Position numbers and translations under genes: made by a program
NCBI GenBank assembly: GCA_021325255.1
Contig: JAJPHP010000076.1
Coordinates: 1 to 64,000, forward strand
DNA: 64,000 bases
Reading direction: 5' to 3'
Source: Nitrososphaerota archaeon
Lineage (GTDB): Archaea; Thermoproteota; Nitrososphaeria; Nitrososphaerales; CADDZS01
In this document: positions 18,042 to 26,097 of the stretch, one piece after another
Position numbering within the stretch: position 1 is the first letter of the stretch
Layout of the letters: each line of letters opens with the position of its first letter
Notes under the pieces: generated by a model
The model's input: only the letters and a program-made list of their open reading frames with translations
Database searches by the model: none
Told to the model about the DNA's origin: nothing

Positions 18042-18074
18042 GGTATCTTGCTCTGCGCACTTCCGCGAGGCTTT

Positions 18075-19289
18075 CTATGATGAATAGCTGATCAGGTTCT
18101 TTGAAGCTCTACCGAAGATGAGGAATAGCGTGCCACCTCCCCCGCCAATTATGAAGCAAAGAGAAGCTAGAGCCAGAAGTCCGACTCTCATGGGGTCAAC
18201 GAGTGGGGTCAGACCAACGCCGGACAGCGCGCGCAAAAACGCGGAGAATATATCTGCTGCGACGACGCCGCCCCCGATTCCAGCCGTCACCGAAACTGCG
18301 GATACGATCAGGAGCTCGTAGAAAACAAGCGATTTTGCCGTAGAGGTCTTAGCTCCTATCACCCTCGAAACCCGAAACTCCTCACCCGCAACGGACAGGA
18401 TCCGAAATGACGCCGAAACTGCGATGACCGCTGAGAGCACAAGGAGGACGGCTGTCCATACTCCGATTAACCCACTCACTTGATTTGCGAAGGAGGAGAT
18501 TGTAGGCGCGAGCCCCTGTTCGCTGACCGTGTATAGCCCTCCCGAAGTCAGGGTGCGAATCGAGCCAAGAGATTCTTGCGTTCCACCTGGACTGAGGGAG
18601 AACTCGACGTAGGATAGCGTACCGGTGTATCGGGGCCAGATCTGCCAGGCGTACTCGAGAGGCAGCAGGACTGCGACGTCGTACTGGGAACTAGAGTTTA
18701 CAATGCCCGCTACGCGAAAGGTGCGCTCTTCACCTGCAACATTAAGTGTGACATTATCTCCGATACCTAGCGCAAGAACCTTTGCGGATATCGCCCCAAC
18801 ATCAACTTCGCTCGACGAGTTCGCAAGTCCACCTGTGAGTTCAGCACTCTTCACGCTGATCAGCTCCGTGATGTTCGTCCCGATGATTGAAACTTGCGTG
18901 AGATCGTTTGCTCTGTTACTCGCAGTGCCATTTAATGCAAGGAAGGGGAGCGCCCATTGGACACCGTTCACATCCCTCAACCTGGTGTACACGGTAAAGT
19001 CAATAACGGATGCACTCGGTGATGAACTACTGTTAGAGTAGGCCGTGAAACGTTGTTCTCCGCTTGGCAGAAGAGAGGCCACGGTCTGGGCTTGGGTCGC
19101 AAATCCCCCAGCAACAACGCTCGTCCCAACGAGAAGTACAACTGTGGGAGCCAGCATGAGGACGAGGATTGCGCTCGCGTCTATCCGCCTCAGCACGAGC
19201 TTCAGTGCAAGTGAGAACAATTGCCAGATACTCTGGATCCGGATGGTCGGATTGCAGGTGATTTTAACTTGTGTGCGCGTCCGCCACAT
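18075..19289 (-). CDS. FtsX/MacB-like permease
   Basis: About 404 residues from ATG 19289. The open frame extends to 19448, but the upstream part lacks character and MWRTRTQVKI leads straight into the first membrane helix. Topology matches its neighbour: one N-terminal helix, an extracellular domain with VGAISAKVLALGIGDNVTLN, and three C-terminal helices. These transporters in bacteria export lipoproteins, peptides or toxins by mechanotransmission. The archaeal cargo is unknown and there is no membrane-fusion partner in the window. Confidence 0.8.
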   Translation of the reverse strand: MWRTRTQVKITCNPTIRIQSIWQLFSLALKLVLRRIDASAILVLMLAPTVVLLVGTSVVAGGFATQAQTVASLLPSGEQRFTAYSNSSSSPSASVIDFTVYTRLRDVNGVQWALPFLALNGTASNRANDLTQVSIIGTNITELISVKSAELTGGLANSSSEVDVGAISAKVLALGIGDNVTLNVAGEERTFRVAGIVNSSSQYDVAVLLPLEYAWQIWPRYTGTLSYVEFSLSPGGTQESLGSIRTLTSGGLYTVSEQGLAPTISSFANQVSGLIGVWTAVLLVLSAVIAVSASFRILSVAGEEFRVSRVIGAKTSTAKSLVFYELLIVSAVSVTAGIGGGVVAADIFSAFLRALSGVGLTPLVDPMRVGLLALASLCFIIGGGGGTLFLIFGRASKNLISYSS

Positions 19290-19359
19290 ATTCAGTGGTA
19301 GGTTCAGATTACATTCAGCTGGTGGGATGGGCGACAAAAAAAGGTAGAGAATATCGAAT

Positions 19360-19569
19360 TCACGGGCTGTGCCTTGTGCAAGTGGTGTGCGTGAGGTGCT
19401 CGGTCTGCTCGCAGCGGCCAAGCTCATCTTCGTCAACGAAGGGCGCAAGGCAGTGCATGCAGTATGAATCGCGGTCGGGGTTGAAGGAGCTTGAAACCTT
19501 GTACTCGCGGTACTTCATAGCTTGAAGCAAATCCTTCGTGGATGATACCAGATAATAGCTTTTTTCCAC
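19360..19569 (-). CDS. Small cysteine-rich protein, possibly frameshifted
   Basis: A 69-residue frame from GTG 19569 with one CxxC (YCMHCLAPF) and further Cys and His residues near the C-terminus. A second CxxC (CASCGKK) lies just upstream in another frame. The two frames meet at a run of six A on the minus strand near 19566; removing one A would join them as CASCGKSYYLVSS, leading on to YCMHC, a plausible four-Cys zinc site. So the gene may be frameshifted, slip-translated, or carry a sequence error. The TATA-like CATATAAAAG at 19620-19629 fits a start near the GTG. Function unknown. Confidence 0.4.
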   Translation of the reverse strand: MEKSYYLVSSTKDLLQAMKYREYKVSSSFNPDRDSYCMHCLAPFVDEDELGRCEQTEHLTHTTCTRHSP

Positions 19570-19627
19570 AAGAAGCGCAGCTCGGACTCTGCTCGAAGCC
19601 GGTCGTTGTTGAAGGGTCGCCTTTTAT

Positions 19628-20047
19628 ATGGACAGGGCACGCATTCGAGGCCCCAAGTTGCCTCCAAGGCTTTTCGAACACCCACTGAGCCCGATCTCAA
19701 AGCGCGCCGCCTACGCCACGCTTGCCATTCTATTGGTGATGACCATCGGCACGGTTGGGATGAGGGCGCTCACTGGCTGGGGCTGGATTGATTCCTTTTA
19801 CTTCATGGCCATGCTCGCGACCGCGCAGGGCCCCTCCACTGCCCCTCCCTCGTTCTGGGCGAAGATCTTTGCCGCATTCATGGCCTTCGTTTCCGTTGGA
19901 ACCCTGATAACCGCTGTCGGCGTTATCTTCGGCCCCTTCCTTGGATACGTGTTCCACAAGGGAGTGATGTTTGCAGAGAAGGAGATTGAAAGGGAAAAGG
20001 AGAAGTCCAATGAGACAAAAACAAAAGACAAAGAACTTGGCAAGTGA
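19628..20047 (+). CDS. Two-TM ion-channel-like protein with degenerate filter
   Basis: A 139-residue protein with a helix (about residues 28-47), a pore-helix-like segment (GWGWIDSFYFMAMLATAQG) and a second helix (about 75-108), then a charged cytoplasmic tail rich in Lys and Glu. The layout is that of Ion_trans_2 potassium channels. The filter that should read TVGYG is ATAQGPS, so selectivity for potassium is unlikely. Members with altered filters are seen in archaea but are not characterised to my knowledge. It is divergent from the cysteine-rich and FtsX-like genes. Confidence 0.6.
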   Translation: MDRARIRGPKLPPRLFEHPLSPISKRAAYATLAILLVMTIGTVGMRALTGWGWIDSFYFMAMLATAQGPSTAPPSFWAKIFAAFMAFVSVGTLITAVGVIFGPFLGYVFHKGVMFAEKEIEREKEKSNETKTKDKELGK

Positions 20048-20222
20048 GTGCAGGAAATCAAATGATTAGAATGCTACTAGGGCGTAAAGCGCTTTGCTCT
20101 AAAAAGTCTCTGAAAGAATAGATCACAAACAACATGCGAGAAATAGAGAGATGCCGGAGACAGAGAGAGCGATCTATCGTACTCTGCCCCAGGCTTCTCG
20201 TCTTCTAAAAGATATTGACTGA

Positions 20223-20660
20223 CTATTCTAGTTTTGCGTTCACTGTGATTTCCACGTTGTTACGCAGCGCATTTGAGATGGGGCACCCCTTCTCGCCCGT
20301 CCTCGCAGCCTCCTCGAACTGCTGCTGGTTTAGTCCGGGAACCTTGCCTATCACTTCGAGATCCATCTTCGTCACCTTCCAGCCCTCGCCCACCCTGTCA
20401 AAGGTGCACGTCGCGCTGACGTGCAGAGTCTGCGGCGGGGTTCCTCTTCTCGCAAGGGTCGCAGAAAACGCCATCGCGTAGCAGCTTGCGTGAGCCGCTG
20501 CGAGCAACTCCTCGGGACTCGTCTTCCCTCCGGGCGCCTCGGTGCGTGAGGCCCAGCTTACCGGAAAATCCGGAAGCGATCCGGTCCCGACCTTCACGGT
20601 TCCGCTGCCTTTTAACAAATCTCCGTTCCACGTGGTTTCTGCCTTTCTTTGTACTGCCAT
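20223..20660 (-). CDS. OsmC/Ohr family peroxiredoxin-like protein
   Basis: A 145-residue OsmC-family protein. The two reactive cysteines lie in AAHASCYAMAFS (about residue 61) and GEKGCPISNAL (about residue 126). The segment KTSPEELLAAAHASC is the family hallmark. It reduces organic or fatty-acid hydroperoxides, dimeric in the cytoplasm. Probably a single-gene unit convergent with the channel-like gene. Confidence 0.92.
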   Translation of the reverse strand: MAVQRKAETTWNGDLLKGSGTVKVGTGSLPDFPVSWASRTEAPGGKTSPEELLAAAHASCYAMAFSATLARRGTPPQTLHVSATCTFDRVGEGWKVTKMDLEVIGKVPGLNQQQFEEAARTGEKGCPISNALRNNVEITVNAKLE

Positions 20661-20973
20661 GAAGAGAGAAAAGCAGCCTGGGAGTATTAAGAAATTTTGT
20701 AGCTTATACGCAGATTATTTTTGTGAAGGAAGTAGATGGCCCCCTTTTTCATCGGAGCAGGTGGACAGGAACTTGTGAAGGTAGTAGATCGAGTACGTGA
20801 GGCTAATTCCTTTAGCCAAGCATCAATAAGCATTATCGTTCTTTCCTTCTCGGAAAAGTGTGATTTACGATAATGCATATGTACGCCCTAAACGCAAAGA
20901 AGAAGAAGTTGAAAAGAGTAAATATAAACACTAGGGGCAAAGAGGGCCTTCGAAGCTCTCTGTATCTTCTTAT
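20661..20973. other. Intergenic region between OsmC and pilin genes
   Basis: No gene seen. An AT-rich stretch GTAAATATAAAC near 20918 and a TTCGAA-centred short inverted repeat at about 20947-20960 lie just past the pilin stop and could end its transcript. Confidence 0.35.
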
Positions 20974-21762
20974 CTAGAACGACCTTGCACTTGCAACTAT
21001 CGAGGATCCGTCGGTCCCCGTTATCGAGACGCTGTATGTCTGACCCGCGGATAGAGGTTCATTTGCCTGGCCGGCTCCAGCTCCCGAGGCCACGATTTGC
21101 CCCTGAGGCGCGAGAGTCAACTGCAGGACTGCATTCGTAGGCATCGAGATCGTGCCTGCTGTAAGCGCAACACCAACCACGACCGCCGTCGCACTCAAAG
21201 CAACTGATGCAAACGCAGTGTTTGCGCTAGCAAGATTCGACGAGCACACTACACCTGAGGGGAGAGATACCGTTGCGGTAGAACTTCCGCTGCACGCAGA
21301 AGTTGTCGCTGATGCCCCGAGCACAGAGACCGTAGCGGTTCCTGTTCCAGAGCAAGTGAGCGTAACCACAATAGAGTTGGTTCCGGTTGCAGTTAGAGCA
21401 ACATTTGTCACAGAGATTGCGCCGCTAGCAAGCGTCATGGAGACGGCGGGCGAGAGCTGCATATTCGTGGTCGTCCCCTTTAGATAAAATCCATTGTTGA
21501 AAAGCTCCGTTCCCGGTCCGAGATTGCGGACGAAAACCGTCACGGGGACGCTCGAAACCTTGCTTGCGAGGCTGAGCTGGTCGACACTTAGTGTGTTAGT
21601 CGACTGGCCGTTGTTGTTCGTCGAGTTGCCGACAAACCCAATGACGTATGCGTATACTATGACGCCAGCCGCGATAGCGATCAGTATGAGGAGAAGCGTC
21701 GCAATGATGGGGCTGATTGCGTCTTTGTCGCTATGCCTCTTGGCTAATTCTTTCATGTTCAT
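20974..21762 (-). CDS. Type IV pilin-like surface protein (larger)
   Basis: A 262-residue protein with a class III signal peptide: charged leader, cleavage expected in KDA/ISPIIATLLLI, then one long hydrophobic helix. The body is Thr/Ser/Ala-rich with beta-type pattern. The first 35 mature residues are almost identical to those of the next pilin at 21782, so both should polymerise in one pilus or adhesive filament. ISPIIATLLLI is the standard archaeal adhesion-pilin motif. The assembly ATPase and membrane platform are not in the window. Twenty bases separate the two pilin genes, so an operon is likely. Confidence 0.85.
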   Translation of the reverse strand: MNMKELAKRHSDKDAISPIIATLLLILIAIAAGVIVYAYVIGFVGNSTNNNGQSTNTLSVDQLSLASKVSSVPVTVFVRNLGPGTELFNNGFYLKGTTTNMQLSPAVSMTLASGAISVTNVALTATGTNSIVVTLTCSGTGTATVSVLGASATTSACSGSSTATVSLPSGVVCSSNLASANTAFASVALSATAVVVGVALTAGTISMPTNAVLQLTLAPQGQIVASGAGAGQANEPLSAGQTYSVSITGTDGSSIVASARSF

Positions 21763-21781
21763 CTTGTAGCTAAAATCTCCT

Positions 21782-22279
21782 TTAACTCAGTTCCTTCGTT
21801 GACGAGGTAGCAGCTCCTCCGTCCGAAGCCACTGCCTTCACAGAGATTGTGTGACCCGCGGCTCCGGTGATTCCGCTTGGGAGTGAGGCGGCTGTGCATG
21901 TCATCGCAGAACCTGGCGCGAGACCTGATCCGCCGACAACGCAGTTTGTGCTGTCGACTCCGACGCTCTGCCCCGTGGTATCGGTAAAGTAAAGCGTGAT
22001 TGTTGACGAGGCTGCAATCGTGGTCGAGCCGACGTTCCTCAGGGAGATGGCGTATGCCTTGCCGGCGCAGTTCGTGGTTGCGCTGACGCAAAAGTTCTCA
22101 ATCGAAAATATCGATGTGGTGTTGCCCGAATTGTTCGTCGAGTTGCCCACAAACCCGATGACGTATGCGTAGACTATGACCCCCGCGGCGATGGCGATCA
22201 AAATCAGCAACAGAGTTGCAATGATCGGGGAGATTCCTGACTTTTTTGTTGTTGTTCGCAACAGCTCGATTCTGTTCAT
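21782..22279 (-). CDS. Type IV pilin-like surface protein (smaller)
   Basis: A 165-residue pilin with cleavage expected at KSG/ISPIIATLL and the same hydrophobic helix as its neighbour. The mature body has a Cys pair (NFCVSATTNC) that could form a disulfide. It is the first gene of the two-pilin unit. A TATA-like box lies about 35 bases upstream of the ATG. Confidence 0.85.
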   Translation of the reverse strand: MNRIELLRTTTKKSGISPIIATLLLILIAIAAGVIVYAYVIGFVGNSTNNSGNTTSIFSIENFCVSATTNCAGKAYAISLRNVGSTTIAASSTITLYFTDTTGQSVGVDSTNCVVGGSGLAPGSAMTCTAASLPSGITGAAGHTISVKAVASDGGAATSSTKELS

Positions 22280-22310
22280 CAGTAAGTTTAACCGAGAACT
22301 AGACCGGATT

Positions 22311-22322
22311 ACGATATATTAA
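22311..22322 (-). promoter_or_regulatory. TATA-like box of the pilin operon
   Basis: On the minus strand the sequence TTAATATATCG lies 32-43 bases before the ATG at 22279, the distance expected for an archaeal promoter with a short leader. Confidence 0.5.
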
Positions 22323-23171
22323 CGTGCTTGGCGGCAGTTAGAGCATTACTTGTATTACTTACATACGAGAGGCACGTATATAAGCACGAAGTTGAACTCG
22401 GGGCGAGCCATTCGAGAACTGCAGTTTGCTCTTGATTGAGATTTAAGCGCGACGTCGAGGAGCACTTGCTATACTCACTCAACTGTTTGCCTCCGGCGAT
22501 GTGCCCTAAAGAATGACACAGGCTAGGAATTGGCAGTTTATTCATCAGATTCGATGCGTCGAAGGAAGTGGGTGAGGCCTACAGTTGTTGAAGACGATTC
22601 GAAAGTGCTTCGTCGGAGGGCAATTTTGACCCTCCTTGGGGCTACTTAGGGCGTTGAGATGAAAGTGAGATTACAACCGAATTTTCGGAATTATATCGAC
22701 AAATTCTCACACTCGACTGGGGGTCACTGCTAGGATCAGGGAAACTCAAATAACGAAATCCAATGTTTTGAATCTCAAGACTCAAAGCGGTGTAGAAGGA
22801 GGCGTCAATGGCCTCACGAGAAGCCACTTTCCGTAAGAGTCTTGCCAGTCAAGGTATGTGTGTCAGCTTGATGCTCTGAAAGGCATTTTGGACGCAATCT
22901 TCTGACTGACAGAAAAGGGCATCAAGCTGACTCCCCCGTTACGGCGAAGCTCTTGAATTAAGAGCTTTAGGGTAGCAAGTTTTGACTTGCTGCTGGAAAA
23001 TTGTTTCACGAATTCTCCTTGAGAGTTTCAAGGTACCGCGTATACCATTTTCAATGAGAAAAAGTGAGAGAAGGACTTTTCTATCAAATTCGAAACGTTA
23101 GATTTCATTTTCATTAATCCGACATCGCTTTTTGCGGTTGAGAAGAACATAGAGCCACCTAACTGAGTTCT
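22323..23171. other. Intergenic region rich in hairpins
   Basis: About 0.85 kb without a convincing protein gene. Hairpins: GGAGGG/CCCTCC at 22615-22635; GTCAGCTTGATGC (22862-22874) with its perfect complement at 22919-22931; AAGCTCTT/AAGAGCTT at 22947-22967; AGCAAGT/ACTTGCT at 22974-22991. The last three are consecutive and may belong to one structured RNA. A TATA-like ACGTATATAAGCA lies near 22372-22384. Confidence 0.5.
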
Positions 23172-23234
23172 GAATTCATCTCAGGTGGTTTCAACTTCAT
23201 TAATTATATATAATTAAGAACTCATCTCATGTTG
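23172..23234 (+). promoter_or_regulatory. Promoter and likely operator of the sulfate-activation operon
   Basis: A palindromic TATA region (TTAATTATATATAATTAA, 23200-23217) is flanked by two direct repeats, GAATTCATCTCAGGTGG (23172-23188) and GAACTCATCTCATGTTG (23218-23234), identical at 14 of 17 bases. One lies where an activator or TFB competitor would bind, the other over the start site. A related inverted segment (GAGAGATGTG) follows at about 23249. The RHH protein encoded just downstream is a natural candidate to bind here. Confidence 0.6.
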
Positions 23235-23269
23235 CACACCCGCAACTTGAGAGATGTGACATTTCCAAA

Positions 23270-23497
23270 TTGACAGCAGGACAAAAGTACACAACAGTAT
23301 CGATTCCCGTTACGTTGCACAACAGAATTGAGGAGATGATTGTAAAGAAGAATGGCTTCAAGTCAGTCTCCGACTACGTGACGTATGTATTGAGAGAGGT
23401 CGTCGCGATGCACGAGACAAAGGAAGTGCCCGAGCCTTTCACGTCGAGCGACATCGAGCAGATCAAGGAGCGACTAAAGGCGCTAGGATATCTTTGA
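23270..23497 (+). CDS. Ribbon-helix-helix regulator with LGY tail
   Basis: A 75-residue protein with a TTG start. Residues 6-45 (YTTVSIPVTLHNRIEEMI, then SVSDYVTYVLREVV) have the strand-helix-helix pattern of CopG/RHH DNA-binding proteins. The C-terminus, IEQIKERLKALGYL, closely resembles the ends of the hydrolases at 49655 and 54370. It leads the operon containing sat, a phosphatase-superfamily gene and APS kinase, with 12 bases to the next ATG. Likely the operon's regulator, binding the repeats around its own TATA box. The ligand or partner sensed through the tail is unknown. Confidence 0.75.
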   Translation: MTAGQKYTTVSIPVTLHNRIEEMIVKKNGFKSVSDYVTYVLREVVAMHETKEVPEPFTSSDIEQIKERLKALGYL

Positions 23498-23498
23498 T

Positions 23499-23504
23499 AG
23501 GTGA
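23499..23504 (+). promoter_or_regulatory. Shine-Dalgarno site deciding the sat start
   Basis: AGGTGA, a full match to the archaeal anti-SD, ends 5 bases before ATG 23510. The frame also has a GTG at 23501, but that codon is part of this site, so ATG 23510 is the better start. Confidence 0.7.
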
Positions 23505-23509
23505 ACAGA

Positions 23510-24658
23510 ATGGCTTCAGTACCACACGGCGGAAAACTAGTCCAGATCGAATTGATGAAAGGCGACTCGCGTGACAAAGCAAAGGATCTCTCAGAGGCAA
23601 TCAAGGTAAAGATCTCATTTGAGACGAGGATTCAGATCTTCAACATCTCCAATGGCATCCTGAGTCCTCTGAACGGCTTCATGGGGAGCGAGGATTGCCA
23701 GAACGTAATTGACAACATGAGGCTCGCAAACGACACACCGTGGACAATCCCAGTCCTGCTTCATGTTCCGGAAGAGTTTGCTGCAGGGAATGGAGATGAA
23801 ATCACTCTTGTGGATGAGTCAGATACACCGGTGGCACAGCTTGTCTTCGAGGAGCTCTACAAGATAAACAAGAGAGAGTACGCGATGAAGGTCTTCGGGA
23901 CCGAGGAGGAGGCCCATCCTGGCGTAGCAAAGACCTACGCCGCGTCCGACAGGATACTCGCTGGTAAGCTCAAAGCGGTCACAAAGTACGAGAACAACGC
24001 CTTCGAGAACTATACACTCGTCCCGAAGGAGACGCGCGTCCTTTTCAAGGAGAAGGGGTGGAAGGACGTCATCGCTTTCCAGACGAGGAACGCGCCGCAC
24101 ATCGGCCACGAGTACGTCCAAAAGACAGCTCTTGCCTTTGCGGATGGGATTTTCATAAACCCAGTTCTCGGGAAGAAGAAAGCAGGCGATTTCAAGGACG
24201 ACGTGATCCTCGCCGCATACCAGGCGCTGGTCAAGAACTACTACCCGAAGAATTCTGCGGTCTTGAGCGTGCTAAACTACGAGATGCAGTACGCCGGCCC
24301 CAAAGAGGCGATAATGCACGCGATCATGCGAAAGAACTTTGGGTGCACGCATATTGCGATCGGTCGCGATCATGCAGGCGTAGGAAACTACTACGGGCCG
24401 TACGCTGCACACGAGATATTCAAAGAGTTCCCCGATCTCGGGATCAGCGCGATATTCTTCAGAGAGTTCTTTTACTGCACAAAGTGCTCCGGAATCGCAA
24501 ATGAGAAGATCTGCCCGCACCCAGAGTCGGACAGGCTCACGTTCAGTGGAACTAAACTGCGAAAGATGTTCCTCTCCGGTGAGGTACCACCGAAGGAGTT
24601 CATGCGCCCCGAGGTCTCGGAGGTCATACTCAACTCCAAGTCTGCGTTCGTCGAGTAG
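23510..24658 (+). CDS. sat: Sulfate adenylyltransferase (ATP sulfurylase)
   Basis: About 382 residues. It converts sulfate and ATP to adenylyl sulfate (APS) and pyrophosphate. Catalytic motifs: QTRNAPHIGHEYV (about residue 190), GRDHAGVGNYYGPYAA and the C-terminal FSGTKLRKML-like segment (FSGTKLRKMFLSGE). A Cys cluster (FYCTKCSGIANEKICPHP) probably binds zinc, as in other prokaryotic Sat enzymes. There is no fused kinase domain; a separate APS kinase lies two genes downstream, so the operon can take sulfate to PAPS. No APS reductase or sulfite reductase is present, which points to sulfation or regulated assimilation rather than respiration. Confidence 0.95.
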   Translation: MASVPHGGKLVQIELMKGDSRDKAKDLSEAIKVKISFETRIQIFNISNGILSPLNGFMGSEDCQNVIDNMRLANDTPWTIPVLLHVPEEFAAGNGDEITLVDESDTPVAQLVFEELYKINKREYAMKVFGTEEEAHPGVAKTYAASDRILAGKLKAVTKYENNAFENYTLVPKETRVLFKEKGWKDVIAFQTRNAPHIGHEYVQKTALAFADGIFINPVLGKKKAGDFKDDVILAAYQALVKNYYPKNSAVLSVLNYEMQYAGPKEAIMHAIMRKNFGCTHIAIGRDHAGVGNYYGPYAAHEIFKEFPDLGISAIFFREFFYCTKCSGIANEKICPHPESDRLTFSGTKLRKMFLSGEVPPKEFMRPEVSEVILNSKSAFVE

Positions 24659-24672
24659 TCTTTATTGGAACA

Positions 24673-26097
24673 GTGGCATCATTGAACAACAACAGAGTAG
24701 CAATCATCGGCCTTGACTCGGTGCCGCCGCAGCTGATGTTTGAGAAGCTCCTCGACAAACTTCCGAATATCAAGAGAATGTACGACCGCGGAATCCACGG
24801 AACTTTGGAGACCTGCCATCCGCCGATTACAGTACCTGCGTGGATGGTCATGCTCACTGGAAAGAACCCTGGCAAGCTCGGGATCTACGGTTTCAGGCAC
24901 AGGAAGGGGTTTTCCTACTCGGACGGTTACATCGTGAATTCTACCACGGTTCGCGAGGAGACAATCTGGCAGATTCTTGCAAAGCGAGGCATGAAATCAA
25001 TTGTGCTGGGGATTCCTCCCGGATATCCTCCTAAACAAGTAGAGAACACCAACGTAGTGTCATGCTTCATCACGCCAGGGCAGGACAAGGACTTTACCTA
25101 TCCGAAGGAGCTCAAGCAGGAGATACTTACAACTGCTAAAGGCAAGTACATCTTTGACGTCACATTTAGGACGGAGAACAGGGACGAGATCAAGCGAGAA
25201 CTCTTCGAGATGACTGAGAAGAGGTTCGACGTCGCCGAGTACCTCGTGAAGAACAAGCCTTGGAACTTTTTCATCATGCATGAAATTGGATTTGACAGGC
25301 TCCACCACGCTTTCTGGAAGTACTTTGATCCAGCACATCCAAAGTACCAGAAGGGGAACCCGTACGAGAACCTCGACGTGGAGTACTACAAAGCGGTCGA
25401 TGAGCGCATCGGGCGGCTCGTGAATCTCTTCGGCCCCGATGTTACTACTTTCATTCTCTCGGACCATGGGTCGAAGGGGATGCACGGCGCTTTCTGCGTC
25501 AACCAGTGGCTCGAACAGGAAGGATACCTGAAGTTCAAGACTCCTCCTACCGGAGTCACGGACATCGACAAAGCGAGCATCGACTGGTCGAAGACCAAGG
25601 CCTGGGGCTGGGGCGGGTACTATGCGAGGATCTTCTTCAATGTGAGGGGAAGGGAGCCAAACGGAATCGTTGATCCTACAGAACTGGAGAACGAGAAGAA
25701 GAAATTCACAGAGAGAGTCATGCAGATCAAGGACGACAAAGGCTGGGCGATGAAGAATATGGTCCTCGAACCGGAAGAGCTGTACGGCACTGCGCGCGGG
25801 GACAAGCCGGACCTCATGGTCTACTTTGACGACCTGAACTGGAGGTCCGCGGGCACGGTGGGGCACAACTCGCTGTACCTCTTTGAGAATGATACTGGAC
25901 CGGACGACTCTGTCCACTCGATGGAGGGAATCTTCCTCATGTATGACCCGAGGAAGGACCTGAAGGGAAAGATGATCCAAAATGCAAAGATTGCGGACAT
26001 TGCGCCCACGCTCCTGAAGTTGTATGGGCTGGACGGAATGCAAGATGGATTCGATGGGCACGTGCTCAAAGACGTGACTTTAGCTGAGGGTGTGTGA
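24673..26097 (+). CDS. Alkaline-phosphatase-superfamily phosphodiesterase/sulfatase-like hydrolase
   Basis: A 474-residue enzyme of the type I phosphodiesterase/nucleotide pyrophosphatase branch. Metal-site Asp in AIIGLDSVPPQ, nucleophile Thr in PPITVPAWMVMLTGKNPG, further metal ligands in GFDRLHHAFW and SDHGSKGMHG, and a late His in VGHNSLYLF. A Thr nucleophile argues for phosphodiester rather than classical formylglycine sulfatase chemistry. No signal peptide, so it is cytoplasmic. GTG start 14 bases after sat; its stop overlaps the APS-kinase start. Possible roles are PAP/PAPS turnover, a pyrophosphatase pulling APS formation, or a sulfo-transfer step. Unlike its two relatives in this window it lacks the LGY tail. 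Confidence 0.85.
   Translation: MASLNNNRVAIIGLDSVPPQLMFEKLLDKLPNIKRMYDRGIHGTLETCHPPITVPAWMVMLTGKNPGKLGIYGFRHRKGFSYSDGYIVNSTTVREETIWQILAKRGMKSIVLGIPPGYPPKQVENTNVVSCFITPGQDKDFTYPKELKQEILTTAKGKYIFDVTFRTENRDEIKRELFEMTEKRFDVAEYLVKNKPWNFFIMHEIGFDRLHHAFWKYFDPAHPKYQKGNPYENLDVEYYKAVDERIGRLVNLFGPDVTTFILSDHGSKGMHGAFCVNQWLEQEGYLKFKTPPTGVTDIDKASIDWSKTKAWGWGGYYARIFFNVRGREPNGIVDPTELENEKKKFTERVMQIKDDKGWAMKNMVLEPEELYGTARGDKPDLMVYFDDLNWRSAGTVGHNSLYLFENDTGPDDSVHSMEGIFLMYDPRKDLKGKMIQNAKIADIAPTLLKLYGLDGMQDGFDGHVLKDVTLAEGV

Noticed and set aside
25060..26061. Long open frame (333 codons) on the minus strand
   Set aside because: It is antisense to the phosphatase-superfamily gene, is rich in Val, Arg, His and Leu as expected from an antisense shadow, and has no domain.
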